A DNA stretch of 64,000 nt from a virus. Of this stretch, positions 16,713 through 25,843 are shown in pieces. Every line of letters starts with the position of its first letter. The stretch's first letter is position 1. Made by a program: the position numbers and the translations under genes. Location of the stretch: the IMG/VR virus record IMGVR_UViG_3300031787_011371, positions 1 through 64,000 of that record. One strand, written 5' to 3'. The notes beneath the pieces were generated by a model. That model saw only the letters and a program-made list of their open reading frames with translations. It was not told the origin of the DNA and did not search any database.

Positions 16713-18649
16713 TATTTTTTTCTTTTTGTAACAAGAACTCCGTGTTCACAATTAATATCAACTTTTAATTTATTTGCCATATCTAATTTATAGAATTCAC
16801 ATTCAAAACCATAAGATTCAAGCTTATCTACCATATCTCTAAGTTGACCTTTGTTTTGGTGGAATTCTATTAAAAATTTATCAATAATATTCATATGTTC
16901 AGGAGTTAAGGATTTAATTAAATCATATTCCCCTCCTTCAATATCACATTTAAATAATGATATTCTTTCAATATTGTTTTCTGCTACAATTTCATTCATT
17001 GTAACTGTTTCAAGTTCCATTGTTGAGTCTAATTCTTCATAGCCACTTACACTAGAATCCATCACTATTGTGCCTATTGTTGAATTTGAACTTGAATAAT
17101 TGAAATTTACAATTTTCTTTTCCTCAAACAGCGGAGCTAAATATACAGGAGACCTCTCTAAATCTGAACCCATAACAGTCTCTATACTCTTCTTTATGAG
17201 TGGATTTGCTTCTACTAATATAACTTTCTTTGCATTTTTGCTGTACATATACTTTGCAAATAAACCGATATTTGCCCCAATATCCAACACTAAATCTAAA
17301 TCATTAAGATTGAAACCACCGTAAATATCATCCGCAAAAAACTCTATATAATTTCTATAGCTACAATCAAATGGCATAAAACTTATAGGAGCAAGTCTTG
17401 GTAGTATATCGTTTACAACAATTGTCTCCGAGTGCTTTAGATTATTGTTTTCATCATAGAAATCAAGTAAAAAACCTCTAAAGTTTGGGTTTTGATAAAA
17501 TTTAAAGATGTGAGCTGGGATTGGGATAATAAACCAACCAGTATCTTTTGAAGCTTGAAATTCGAACCAATACATCGGTGCTCCAGAAGTCATACATTTC
17601 ACAGAAACATTCAATTTTATTGGAGTTTCTCCATGATAGTTTATTGTTATTTTATTTTCATCTCGCTCGTAAGCAGTACTAAATAAGCCATTCATATTTT
17701 CTAATTTAAATAATTTAATAATTTTTTGTGCATCCTCATCTAAGTCACCACTTAAGAACGTTATATTTTCATAGTTATCATATTTGCCACAATAGACATC
17801 AAGATTAAACATCATCATTGGCATATTATATTCTAGAGCCTCTTTTATAGCTATAGGGTTTAATTCTTTATTATTTTTATCTCCTCTTGAAGTAAATAAA
17901 AATAAATCACTAGCTTCTAAAAAGTCATTTACATCTGACCTTTCACCCCAAACAATACAATTTTCTGGTTTATTTGTCATTAACGGCTTCCAATAATCTG
18001 CAAAATTATCAGCTTGATTTCCTATAAAATGAAATTTAATTTTAAAGTCTTCTAACTTTTTAGCTAACTCAAAAATATATTTTTGGTTTTTTCTTGGAGT
18101 AAACAATCCAACATTTACAACATGCTTCCAGCTTTTATCAAATGACAACTTATCTTTAGCATAAGGATTTTTGTTTCTAAAATTTACAGGATATTCAATT
18201 ATATTATATGGAATATCAAAATTTAAATATCTAAGAGCGTTAAAAATAGAAACAAAGATAAAACTATCAGGAAGCCATCTTTTATGTTCAGGATTAAAAG
18301 AAGAATCATGAGTTGTTTCGTATATTACATATTTCCTATCATTTTTGTAAATTTTTTCAGTTAATGAGTCATTCATGAAAAATTCAGGAAACTCTTCCAT
18401 GGATATTATGTCTGGTTGGAAATCTTCTATAATATCAATCAAATCAAATTTATTTTCTCCTAAAGATATAAATTTATTTCCTAATATAGATGAAATTTTA
18501 TTTCTTTGTACAACGAATTCAGGAGCAACGAAATCATGCTCAATACACATAATTTCATATTCGTCTCTAAGCATTTCTATTTTACTTAAAGTAAATTGTG
18601 GAGCTCCGCCAGTAGATAAATGTGGTGTTATGAATAATATTTTTTTCAT
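16712..18649 (-). CDS. GT4 glycosyltransferase fused to FkbM methyltransferase
   Basis: First gene of operon A; 645 residues. Residues 1 to ~310 are GT-B, GT4-like: ILFITPHLSTGGAPQF at the N-terminus, then NVGLFTPRKNQKYIFELA and LFTSRGDKNNKELNPIAIKEAL. A middle beta-rich segment (~320-430) has no clear match. Residues ~440-645 are an FkbM domain with VLDIGANIGLF at 454-464, VILVEANP and KCDIEGGEYD near 567-576. One chain could therefore add a sugar and methylate it. A host-type promoter lies directly upstream, with the -7 box only five bases from the ATG; transcripts may be nearly leaderless. Confidence 0.8.
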   Translation of the reverse strand: MKKILFITPHLSTGGAPQFTLSKIEMLRDEYEIMCIEHDFVAPEFVVQRNKISSILGNKFISLGENKFDLIDIIEDFQPDIISMEEFPEFFMNDSLTEKIYKNDRKYVIYETTHDSSFNPEHKRWLPDSFIFVSIFNALRYLNFDIPYNIIEYPVNFRNKNPYAKDKLSFDKSWKHVVNVGLFTPRKNQKYIFELAKKLEDFKIKFHFIGNQADNFADYWKPLMTNKPENCIVWGERSDVNDFLEASDLFLFTSRGDKNNKELNPIAIKEALEYNMPMMMFNLDVYCGKYDNYENITFLSGDLDEDAQKIIKLFKLENMNGLFSTAYERDENKITINYHGETPIKLNVSVKCMTSGAPMYWFEFQASKDTGWFIIPIPAHIFKFYQNPNFRGFLLDFYDENNNLKHSETIVVNDILPRLAPISFMPFDCSYRNYIEFFADDIYGGFNLNDLDLVLDIGANIGLFAKYMYSKNAKKVILVEANPLIKKSIETVMGSDLERSPVYLAPLFEEKKIVNFNYSSSNSTIGTIVMDSSVSGYEELDSTMELETVTMNEIVAENNIERISLFKCDIEGGEYDLIKSLTPEHMNIIDKFLIEFHQNKGQLRDMVDKLESYGFECEFYKLDMANKLKVDINCEHGVLVTKRKK

Positions 18650-18653
18650 ATAA

Positions 18654-18684
18654 CAAATATACGAAAAAAATATATGTTTTCAAA
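18654..18684 (-). promoter_or_regulatory. Bacteroidota-type promoter of glycosylation operon A
   Basis: Reading the minus strand, TTTG (18684-18681) is followed by 19 bases and TATATTTG (18661-18654). This matches the known Bacteroidota primary-sigma consensus of -33 TTTG and -7 TAnnTTTG exactly. The ATG of the first operon gene is at 18649, so the leader is extremely short. Confidence 0.7.
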
Positions 18685-18698
18685 TGTTTATAAAGAAT

Positions 18699-19580
18699 TT
18701 AACCAGGTATACCTTGAGTTATTGAATCAAAATTTTGATTATTATTAATTGTATTCCTTTTTTCTCTTATATCTATACTTCCTTGACTAAATTGTTTTTT
18801 TCTTGTATATAAATTATATTGTCTATAAACATTATTATTTTCGTCAAAATAAGTTAATATTCCAGTCTCATTATCTCTTGTTGTATTTCCATATAGAGCA
18901 TAAGAAAGGGTTTTTATATCATGTTCTACCATTTCTACTTCTATATGAACTGGGTCAAAGTAAGTGTTAGTCATTAATATGTTTTGTCCAGCATATCCTA
19001 TATCTGGAATACCTTCACCAGACACTAAACTTCCTTCATCTGGAGTTACTGTTAAAAATAAATTACTTCCTGTAGAGTCAAGAACATATGTAGTCGCCCC
19101 TCTATTTACAGTTGTTGTATTTACAGCTGGACTTACAAGGTCACTACTAGTAACTATTCTGTTTAGATTTTTTACCTTTAAACCATCTCTATCAAAATAC
19201 TCAATTGACCATCCAACTAAAGAATTTGTACCTCTAAATTGAGCTGCTGGTATTATTATACCTTTTTTAGAAAGTTGTACACCATTTTCATCTTCAGTTA
19301 CAACATAAGAACAGTCTCTAATTGTTACTTGAAAAGTTTTAGGCTTTATAAGAACTGAATAAAAACCAATTTGATTAAAAGTATTTGCTGGTAATCTTAA
19401 TTTATACATGCCATCAGCTCCAAGCATTTTTAATAAATCGGCTTCTGAAATTGAATTAAAAAGAGGCTTAAATGTAACTTCTCCCAAATCCTCTCTACTT
19501 GGACTATACGCATATAGAACATCAACATCTGATGCTGTAACGTCTGCTAATTTTTTAGTACCATATATACCAACACTCAT
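18699..19580 (-). CDS. Putative virion (tail/baseplate) protein, family unknown
   Basis: This 293-residue protein is not recognised. It begins MSVGIYGTKKLADVTASDVD, has a beta-rich body and no catalytic signature. It is the last gene of a run of minus-strand genes (27250 down to 18699) in which the others have baseplate-type or adhesive modules, so a virion role is likely. One clue is the segment with YGNTTRDNETGIL near the C-terminus, which looks like an extended interaction arm. The upstream sequence carries the AT-rich motif TTATAAATATAA (19599-19610), similar to the putative phage promoter found elsewhere. Confidence 0.55.
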   Translation of the reverse strand: MSVGIYGTKKLADVTASDVDVLYAYSPSREDLGEVTFKPLFNSISEADLLKMLGADGMYKLRLPANTFNQIGFYSVLIKPKTFQVTIRDCSYVVTEDENGVQLSKKGIIIPAAQFRGTNSLVGWSIEYFDRDGLKVKNLNRIVTSSDLVSPAVNTTTVNRGATTYVLDSTGSNLFLTVTPDEGSLVSGEGIPDIGYAGQNILMTNTYFDPVHIEVEMVEHDIKTLSYALYGNTTRDNETGILTYFDENNNVYRQYNLYTRKKQFSQGSIDIREKRNTINNNQNFDSITQGIPG

Positions 19581-19625
19581 AATTCTTTTTTATTTAATTA
19601 TAAATATAATCAATTAAAATTATTT

Positions 19626-20258
19626 TTAAACAATTAATCTATTGTTGTTCCAAAATTCAAATGGGTTTGTTTTTTTGTTTAAATTTACAAATAAATTTTT
19701 TAATGTTATTCCATTTTCATTTGTGTCTTTTATGTATTTAGAATAATCTTCAACATCAATTTGTTTTTGATTTGATTCTATTTTAAAATTTATATAATAA
19801 TTTTGATTATTATCCTCGTCAACAACCTCTATTAAATCTGTTATATTTATATAATCTCTTCTATTTCCTTCAATTAAATTAAAATTGTTGTCAGTAAAAT
19901 CTATTCTAGAAGTATTTTCTAATGCGTCTCCTATTAAAATTGGATTTGGCTCAGAATTAAATCTTATAACTTCATTATAAAAATCATTTAATATAGGAGC
20001 GACTTTATTTGGTTTATAATAAATTTCATTAAACTCAACACTATCAGTAAAGGCGCTTAAATAATCTTTGAATCTGGAAACAACTGATTGATTGTTTGGG
20101 TTATTTAAAAATTCAACAACATTATTTTCATTAACAAGAGAATTTGTTTCTATTATAGAATTATTGTAAACTAAATAATTATTAAAATTTAACAATCTAC
20201 TTTCTACATTTTGTGCAGCAGCAAAAGAAGGCTTTAAAACTATTTTAAATTTTAACAT
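19626..20258 (-). CDS. Unknown protein of the baseplate gene cluster
   Basis: I do not recognise this 210-residue, Asn-rich product. It is acidic, mostly predicted beta/loop, and has no Cys, signal peptide or membrane helix. It lies two bases from the gene upstream (20261-20581) and is in the same orientation as the large Calx-beta protein, so it is probably cotranscribed with structural genes. It might be a small baseplate or tail-associated protein; this rests on position alone. Confidence 0.5.
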   Translation of the reverse strand: MLKFKIVLKPSFAAAQNVESRLLNFNNYLVYNNSIIETNSLVNENNVVEFLNNPNNQSVVSRFKDYLSAFTDSVEFNEIYYKPNKVAPILNDFYNEVIRFNSEPNPILIGDALENTSRIDFTDNNFNLIEGNRRDYINITDLIEVVDEDNNQNYYINFKIESNQKQIDVEDYSKYIKDTNENGITLKNLFVNLNKKTNPFEFWNNNRLIV

Positions 20259-20260
20259 TT

Positions 20261-20581
20261 TTATCTATTAATTGTTATTCCATATTTTTCTGCCTTTTCT
20301 TGAACAGAATTATTATTATTAGAGTTTTGTGATAAAACTGAATCTATATCTTCAAAAAAACCAAGCTCAATAAAGTATGGGTTTATAAATTGTCTTTCAA
20401 CAACTAATCTTAATGGGTCAACATCAACATTAACATAGCCTTCAACTTTATTTTTCTTAAATATAGAAACTGTTATATAAAAATCTTTATCATAAGTATT
20501 TGCAATTACACCGTCACTTCTTACTATAGAACTTTCTCCTATTTTATTTAATCTTATTTGATATTTTTTAACATCTTCCAT
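20261..20581 (-). CDS. Small unknown protein of the baseplate gene cluster
   Basis: The 106-residue product has a regular beta pattern (YQIRLNKIGESSIVRSDG, YITVSIFKKN) and ends in an Asn-rich tail. No family is recognised. It sits between the Calx-beta protein gene (20605) and the 19626 gene with spacings of 23 and two bases. Its small size and position suggest a minor structural or assembly protein. The start ATG at 20581 has an A/T-rich leader with no Shine-Dalgarno site, as for most genes here. Confidence 0.5.
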   Translation of the reverse strand: MEDVKKYQIRLNKIGESSIVRSDGVIANTYDKDFYITVSIFKKNKVEGYVNVDVDPLRLVVERQFINPYFIELGFFEDIDSVLSQNSNNNNSVQEKAEKYGITINR

Positions 20582-20604
20582 ATTATATAAATATATTACA
20601 CAAA

Positions 20605-22812
20605 TTATAATGGTTCAACTGGCGGCAATATTGGATTTAATGAATTATTAATATCACAATATGTATAAGTTACTGGTTCTGATTCAAATTTTGATTCTAT
20701 TATTTGAGTTGTGTTATTGCTAAAATTAGAAGATAATAATGACAAAAATTGATTTGCTTGATAGTTTTGTAGCTGCCTGTATCCATTATTAAATAATAAC
20801 AAACCATTAAACTTAAACGATAAAGTATTATTGCCCAAGTTGTTATTACACAAATAAAGTGGTGACTCACTATTTTCTTCTTGATAATCATTATTTATAG
20901 TCAATCTAGTAAAGGCGTTACTCAAATTTGTAACTAGATAATATTTATTCTCTCCAATAATATCAGAAGACGGTAGAGATTGTATGTTTAAATTAAAGTC
21001 ATCTACAATACTGCTTGAAAAATTTTGTAAATAATTATTATCTGAAGATAAAGTGTTTTCTATTTCTGAAAATATTATTTCATATTTTGTGTTCTGGTAT
21101 CTCTTATTTAATGAATCAAAATTGTCATTAGAAGGCAAATCTATATAAAAAGGAGTGTATCCATTTTCAAATTCTTTTTCTAAAACTATTCCATTAAAAC
21201 CTACTAACTTATCTTCATAAATTATATTAACTCCTTTATTTATTATTTTTATATTATACTTAAAATTTGAAGTTATATAATATGGGCTTGGTGGGTTTGA
21301 AGAATTTATTGATTCTTGATTGTATCCAAAATTTATAGGTATGCTAGATGTAGCAGCAACATCTAGTCTAAAAATACCTTGACCTTTCTGTTCATTATTG
21401 TCTATTATATAAGTAGAATATTTTGGAATCATACTGTCTTGTATGTTTAAAATAAACTTATTTTTTATTTCATCTATTTTAAAGTTTTGACTTGGATTTT
21501 CTAAGTAAAAAATTGCAGTTTTTTCAAACTCATAATCAAAATCGTCAAATATTTGTATATCAAAACTAGCTATGCTTGAACCTTGAGTAAATGATATTGT
21601 CTTTCTAAATTCTGGCTGTTCATCTGTACCAGTATTCTCTAAATCTTTACCTAATATTGCAGTACTTAAGTTATTATCAAAAACAACGTCAACTGTTTGA
21701 TTTGGAACATTCATTGCTTTTTCTAATTCTAAATATACCGATATAGTAGTTGCACTTTCTGTTAATGTTTTTATTGGATTTAAAAAACCACCAACTATTG
21801 GAACATCTAGCTCATTAATATTTACTAAAAAATTATTGTTTGTTTCAGATTTTTCACAAAACTCTAAATTTCTAATACCAAAAGTAATAGTTTCTGCGCT
21901 TTCAACGAATAAATCATCTAAAAGTTCAAGTGAAATTGTTTTAAATTGTTCACCCTTTTCCCACTTCAATATTTGAGGCTCAAAATTATAGTCTTTATTT
22001 GGATTTTCTACTGTTCCATCTGATTCTATATAAACTTCAGCAGATTCTTTACCATATGAACTAGGGTAATCAAGACTAACCATAAAATCAATATTTCCAG
22101 ATTCTTCTTCTACAGTAACATTATTAACATTTTCTTCCAAGTTTCTTCTGAATGATAAAAATCTTGGTCTATCAACATTTAATTCTCTTTTAATCCAATG
22201 TGTATCATATAGAAACGGATAATCATTTTCAATTCCTTGTTCATTTCCATCTAAATCAAAATCTATTGTATCAGTACCATAAGGAATTTTATTTCCGTTT
22301 GAATCGTAAAATAAAAAAGGTATTTCTATTTCTGAGTATATTTTTTTTACAGAGTCATTTATATTTAAAATTAACGATTTTGTTTCTCCTTGATTATTAA
22401 AAAAAGGACTTAATTCAAATATAAAATAAAATGAAGATTTATTTTTTTTAAATATATTTTTACTTAAATTATTATTTTTAGATAATGGTATTGTTTTTAT
22501 TTTATGAACTGTATTTCTAATAGCATTTCTTTCTATTCTTGGTGTAATTAATATATCATCATGATTTGTTTTTATTTCTATTTCAACATTATCAGCATCT
22601 GAGTATATTGAATTTAATGTACCATATAAACAAAATTTTAGAGACTGTTCTCTTTCTGTATTAAACTGTTGAGTTAAATTAAAATTATTATCTATAATAC
22701 CTTTTGTTAATTCATCAGAAGACATTGAAAGTTCTACATTCAAAAAAATATCATTATTTTCTTGAGGTAAAACATCTTTAATTCCAAGTACTATTTTTCT
22801 TTTATCCTTCAT
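20605..22812 (-). CDS. Large structural protein with Calx-beta repeats
   Basis: This 735-residue, Asn/Ser-rich protein has two stretches matching Calx-beta domains. The first (about residues 230-330) has VEEESGNIDFMVSLDYPSS, KDYNFEPQILKWEKGEQ and DDLFVESAETITFGI. The second (about 340-470) ends FDDFDYEFEKTAIFYLENPS, the usual acidic motif before the last strand. Calx-beta modules are Ca-binding beta-sandwiches common in large adhesins. Here they probably form a baseplate- or tail-attached appendage. N- and C-terminal parts are not recognised. It follows the 988-residue gene by five bases and shares its operon. Confidence 0.65.
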   Translation of the reverse strand: MKDKRKIVLGIKDVLPQENNDIFLNVELSMSSDELTKGIIDNNFNLTQQFNTEREQSLKFCLYGTLNSIYSDADNVEIEIKTNHDDILITPRIERNAIRNTVHKIKTIPLSKNNNLSKNIFKKNKSSFYFIFELSPFFNNQGETKSLILNINDSVKKIYSEIEIPFLFYDSNGNKIPYGTDTIDFDLDGNEQGIENDYPFLYDTHWIKRELNVDRPRFLSFRRNLEENVNNVTVEEESGNIDFMVSLDYPSSYGKESAEVYIESDGTVENPNKDYNFEPQILKWEKGEQFKTISLELLDDLFVESAETITFGIRNLEFCEKSETNNNFLVNINELDVPIVGGFLNPIKTLTESATTISVYLELEKAMNVPNQTVDVVFDNNLSTAILGKDLENTGTDEQPEFRKTISFTQGSSIASFDIQIFDDFDYEFEKTAIFYLENPSQNFKIDEIKNKFILNIQDSMIPKYSTYIIDNNEQKGQGIFRLDVAATSSIPINFGYNQESINSSNPPSPYYITSNFKYNIKIINKGVNIIYEDKLVGFNGIVLEKEFENGYTPFYIDLPSNDNFDSLNKRYQNTKYEIIFSEIENTLSSDNNYLQNFSSSIVDDFNLNIQSLPSSDIIGENKYYLVTNLSNAFTRLTINNDYQEENSESPLYLCNNNLGNNTLSFKFNGLLLFNNGYRQLQNYQANQFLSLLSSNFSNNTTQIIESKFESEPVTYTYCDINNSLNPILPPVEPL

Positions 22813-22817
22813 AATTA

Positions 22818-25784
22818 TTAACTAAGTCTAAAAATGCTAAATCCACCTTTAGAAGAATCAGTTCCTTTAGGTGATGCGTCAAAATATAACAACCAATTAT
22901 CAGTTCTTGTTGCCTTTTCTAATATTAAACCATTTACTTCATAAGTTCCTTCTTTTCCAAAAGAGTCTTTTTCCGTTTTTTCACCATCTTTTATTTTAAT
23001 GTTACCATCAGCAGTCCATACTCTAGTTATGGCATAATATACAGTTGGACTATTAGAAGCACCTGCTTGCTTGTTAAAAGTTATAAATTCTTGTTTAACT
23101 TCACCAGCGTTTTCTATTTCAGATGTCTTAAAGGCAAAAGTATAATTACAATTAGCATAATAGTTTTCATCTAAATTTAAATTAGAATTTGATTCTAACA
23201 ATATAGAAGAATTACTAAAAATAGAAAATTCTTTAGTTTCTGCTGGCTTTAACATTTGTTTAACACCATTTACAGTAACGTTACTATTTAATGAACCATT
23301 ATTTCTTATTTCTATTATTACAGCTGCAGCAGGCTTCATCTCGTCCTTTTCACTTCCATATTTAAGCTTTAATTGTTGATTAACCTTTTTGTTGTTAACT
23401 AGAACATAGTTGAATTTTATTTCAGAGAATCTTTTCTTTAAAGGTGGCCTTCTTTCAGATACATCTTTTGGAGTATCATGTATTATTCTGTAAATATCTA
23501 AAGAACCTTTTTGTAGCCACTTAGGAGTTATTGAAGTGTCTAATTTCAAAGTTAAATCTTCACCCTGTCTACTCATGGCTTGGATATAAGTTGGTGGTAT
23601 TAAATTTTGAGGAGCAGAAAATGCACTATTTATATCACTACTTAACATGAAATCTCCCCATCCTTGTGCATTAATTCTTCCCCATCCTTCTGGTTTAAGC
23701 CAATACATGAATCCAGCTTCTACTCTTTGATATTTTTCTCCATTTAATACATTGAATGATTTTCCTGGGAAAAGTCCTGAATGTTGTGATTTTCTAAAGC
23801 CGTTAGAATATTCTTCGTGCCAAGAAACATCATTTTCATATTTATATATTGTTTTGTTAGTTACTGCTTGAGCAAATTTATTATATATTATTTCTCCATC
23901 TTCCAAGGCCTGCATTGCACCATAGCCAGTCGATATATCTTGACCATAATAGAATCCAGCTGAATCTCCATCAAAATATCTAGGCTCTACTATATTTGAA
24001 AAATTTTTACTTTCATTTGCTTGAAAAGGTCTTGATGGTATTTGATATGGCTCTGGATAATTTATTGTCCAAGGTTTTTCGTATGGAAATTTACCTATAG
24101 AAGAGTCTTCTGGCAATCCGCTAACAGAGTCTGGTCCAAATCCTAAATTTCTATTTAAATCAAAATGATTAGAACTCTTAGCATTATCATTTAATGAGCT
24201 TCTAACGAAACCTGTTGACCTAAAAACAGAAAAGGCGTCATTGTAGAAAAATTTAAATTCGTAAGAGCAAAGCCAAACTCCATTTGATGACCTTATTTGA
24301 CTTCTTTCGCTATTTTTTGAAGCATTACCATTTGGGTCATATAGATTTGCTGGAACTTTGAAGGCTTGGAATTGATTGTTTCTAAATTCTATCTTTGGCT
24401 TTCTTGTTTTAAATTCATTAAACCATTCCAATCTCTGAGTTTGAACTCTATCAAAAACATCACTAATTTCAACAATTTCAGATGCCAAAGGATATCCTTG
24501 TCTTGTCATATCTCTAGCTAATATTGTTAAAGGGTCGAATCTACCTGTCTCAAATAATTCTTCTATATTTTTCCCACCAAAAGAAATTGGAGACACAAAA
24601 AATGTTGACCACTTTCTCATGTCAAGATTGGCAGTAATATTTACTTCTGTATATCCAGTTTGAAAATCACCCCAAGAAGAAGTAATTCCTATTGGTATTT
24701 GTCTAAAATAAAAGTGTGGTATTTTATCTACATTTGGTTCTTCTTCGGTTGCATAAGGATAAAAATTTAAAGAAACTTCATCTTTAGTCATTCCTTGCTT
24801 TAGTAAATCTACTTCAAACATTAATATTTGATTACCTATTGGTATATCGTGTATAATAAATTCTCCTTTTTCATTAGTTATTGTTGAGTATTTATACTGT
24901 TCTGGTATATTTAATGTATTATAACTTTTTAATAAAGGTTGAAAATTTTCATAATTTAAGTCTAAATTATTTTCACCAATTTCTTTTTTGGCATTTTCTT
25001 TTCCGACATCAAGAACATAAGATGCTATGTCAGCATAGTCTTCTGGCTTTGAGTTTTGTATTAAATTTAACGTAACTCTATCACCAATTTCATCTACAGA
25101 TGAAACGTTTGGAAAAGTATCTGAAGGGTTAAAAATTACTATTGGAACATTTGAAAGTGGAATTAAAACTCTTTCTCCGTTTTCATCTTTTACTATTTGT
25201 TTAGCATACAGAGTACCAGTAACAATACCAGTGCTTGATTCTTGATTTGGAAATTCTGATAAAGGATTGTTTTTTACACTTAAAGTATCTAAAGTGTCAA
25301 TAGTTCTATGTATGCAAATATCAACATTATAATCTTCTTGACTCTTTGTATTAAAAAATACTTTTGCAACAGCAGAATTTCCAGAGTAAGCTTTTGCTTC
25401 TAATAAAAATCTATTTTGATTAAAATTTTTTACATTATCTGGTATAATAGTTCTTCCGTTATTTTTTATTAAAAAGCCTTCTACAACATTTTCTACTTCA
25501 TTATCATTTAAGAAAATAAATTGAGAAGAATATCCATCTCTTCTATAGAAAGAGTTATCTATCTTATCTATTAATTCTACTACATTTCCGTCTTCACCTT
25601 TTAAAGCATATGCTTTTTTTCCATTTCTTTTAATAGTTTTCCAAATAGAAGTAAAGGTGCTTCTTTCTATGCCTTTTTCATCTAAAACAGCAACCATTTG
25701 ACTAGTATCGGCATCAACATTTGTAAAATAAATTGACTCTTCTACAGTTCTACCAGATTTTATTTTTATTACTTCTTCTATCAT
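22818..25784 (-). CDS. Very large baseplate-type protein with Cna-B/carboxypeptidase-regulatory-like domain
   Basis: The 988-residue protein has no enzyme motif. Residues ~195-330 look like a Cna-B or carboxypeptidase-regulatory-like beta-sandwich: TGIVTGTLYAKQ, then SNVPIVIFNPS, and later TITNEKGEFIIHDIPIG, a hallmark strand pair. The central region is rich in Trp, Tyr and Gly (for example WLKPEGWGRINAQGWGDF), the sort of composition seen in phage baseplate and tail-hub proteins. It is the second gene in a minus-strand operon beginning near 27250. It is likely a major baseplate or tail-needle-associated component; a more exact homologue is not recognised. Confidence 0.6.
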   Translation of the reverse strand: MIEEVIKIKSGRTVEESIYFTNVDADTSQMVAVLDEKGIERSTFTSIWKTIKRNGKKAYALKGEDGNVVELIDKIDNSFYRRDGYSSQFIFLNDNEVENVVEGFLIKNNGRTIIPDNVKNFNQNRFLLEAKAYSGNSAVAKVFFNTKSQEDYNVDICIHRTIDTLDTLSVKNNPLSEFPNQESSTGIVTGTLYAKQIVKDENGERVLIPLSNVPIVIFNPSDTFPNVSSVDEIGDRVTLNLIQNSKPEDYADIASYVLDVGKENAKKEIGENNLDLNYENFQPLLKSYNTLNIPEQYKYSTITNEKGEFIIHDIPIGNQILMFEVDLLKQGMTKDEVSLNFYPYATEEEPNVDKIPHFYFRQIPIGITSSWGDFQTGYTEVNITANLDMRKWSTFFVSPISFGGKNIEELFETGRFDPLTILARDMTRQGYPLASEIVEISDVFDRVQTQRLEWFNEFKTRKPKIEFRNNQFQAFKVPANLYDPNGNASKNSERSQIRSSNGVWLCSYEFKFFYNDAFSVFRSTGFVRSSLNDNAKSSNHFDLNRNLGFGPDSVSGLPEDSSIGKFPYEKPWTINYPEPYQIPSRPFQANESKNFSNIVEPRYFDGDSAGFYYGQDISTGYGAMQALEDGEIIYNKFAQAVTNKTIYKYENDVSWHEEYSNGFRKSQHSGLFPGKSFNVLNGEKYQRVEAGFMYWLKPEGWGRINAQGWGDFMLSSDINSAFSAPQNLIPPTYIQAMSRQGEDLTLKLDTSITPKWLQKGSLDIYRIIHDTPKDVSERRPPLKKRFSEIKFNYVLVNNKKVNQQLKLKYGSEKDEMKPAAAVIIEIRNNGSLNSNVTVNGVKQMLKPAETKEFSIFSNSSILLESNSNLNLDENYYANCNYTFAFKTSEIENAGEVKQEFITFNKQAGASNSPTVYYAITRVWTADGNIKIKDGEKTEKDSFGKEGTYEVNGLILEKATRTDNWLLYFDASPKGTDSSKGGFSIFRLS

Positions 25785-25843
25785 TATTTATTTGGTTGCT
25801 CAATTAATATATTAAAACCATTAAAAAAGTCAATATTTTATTA

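Noticed and set aside
20261-20581. Toxin or antitoxin-like small gene
   Set aside because: No motif or partner gene supports this, and it lies inside a virion gene run.
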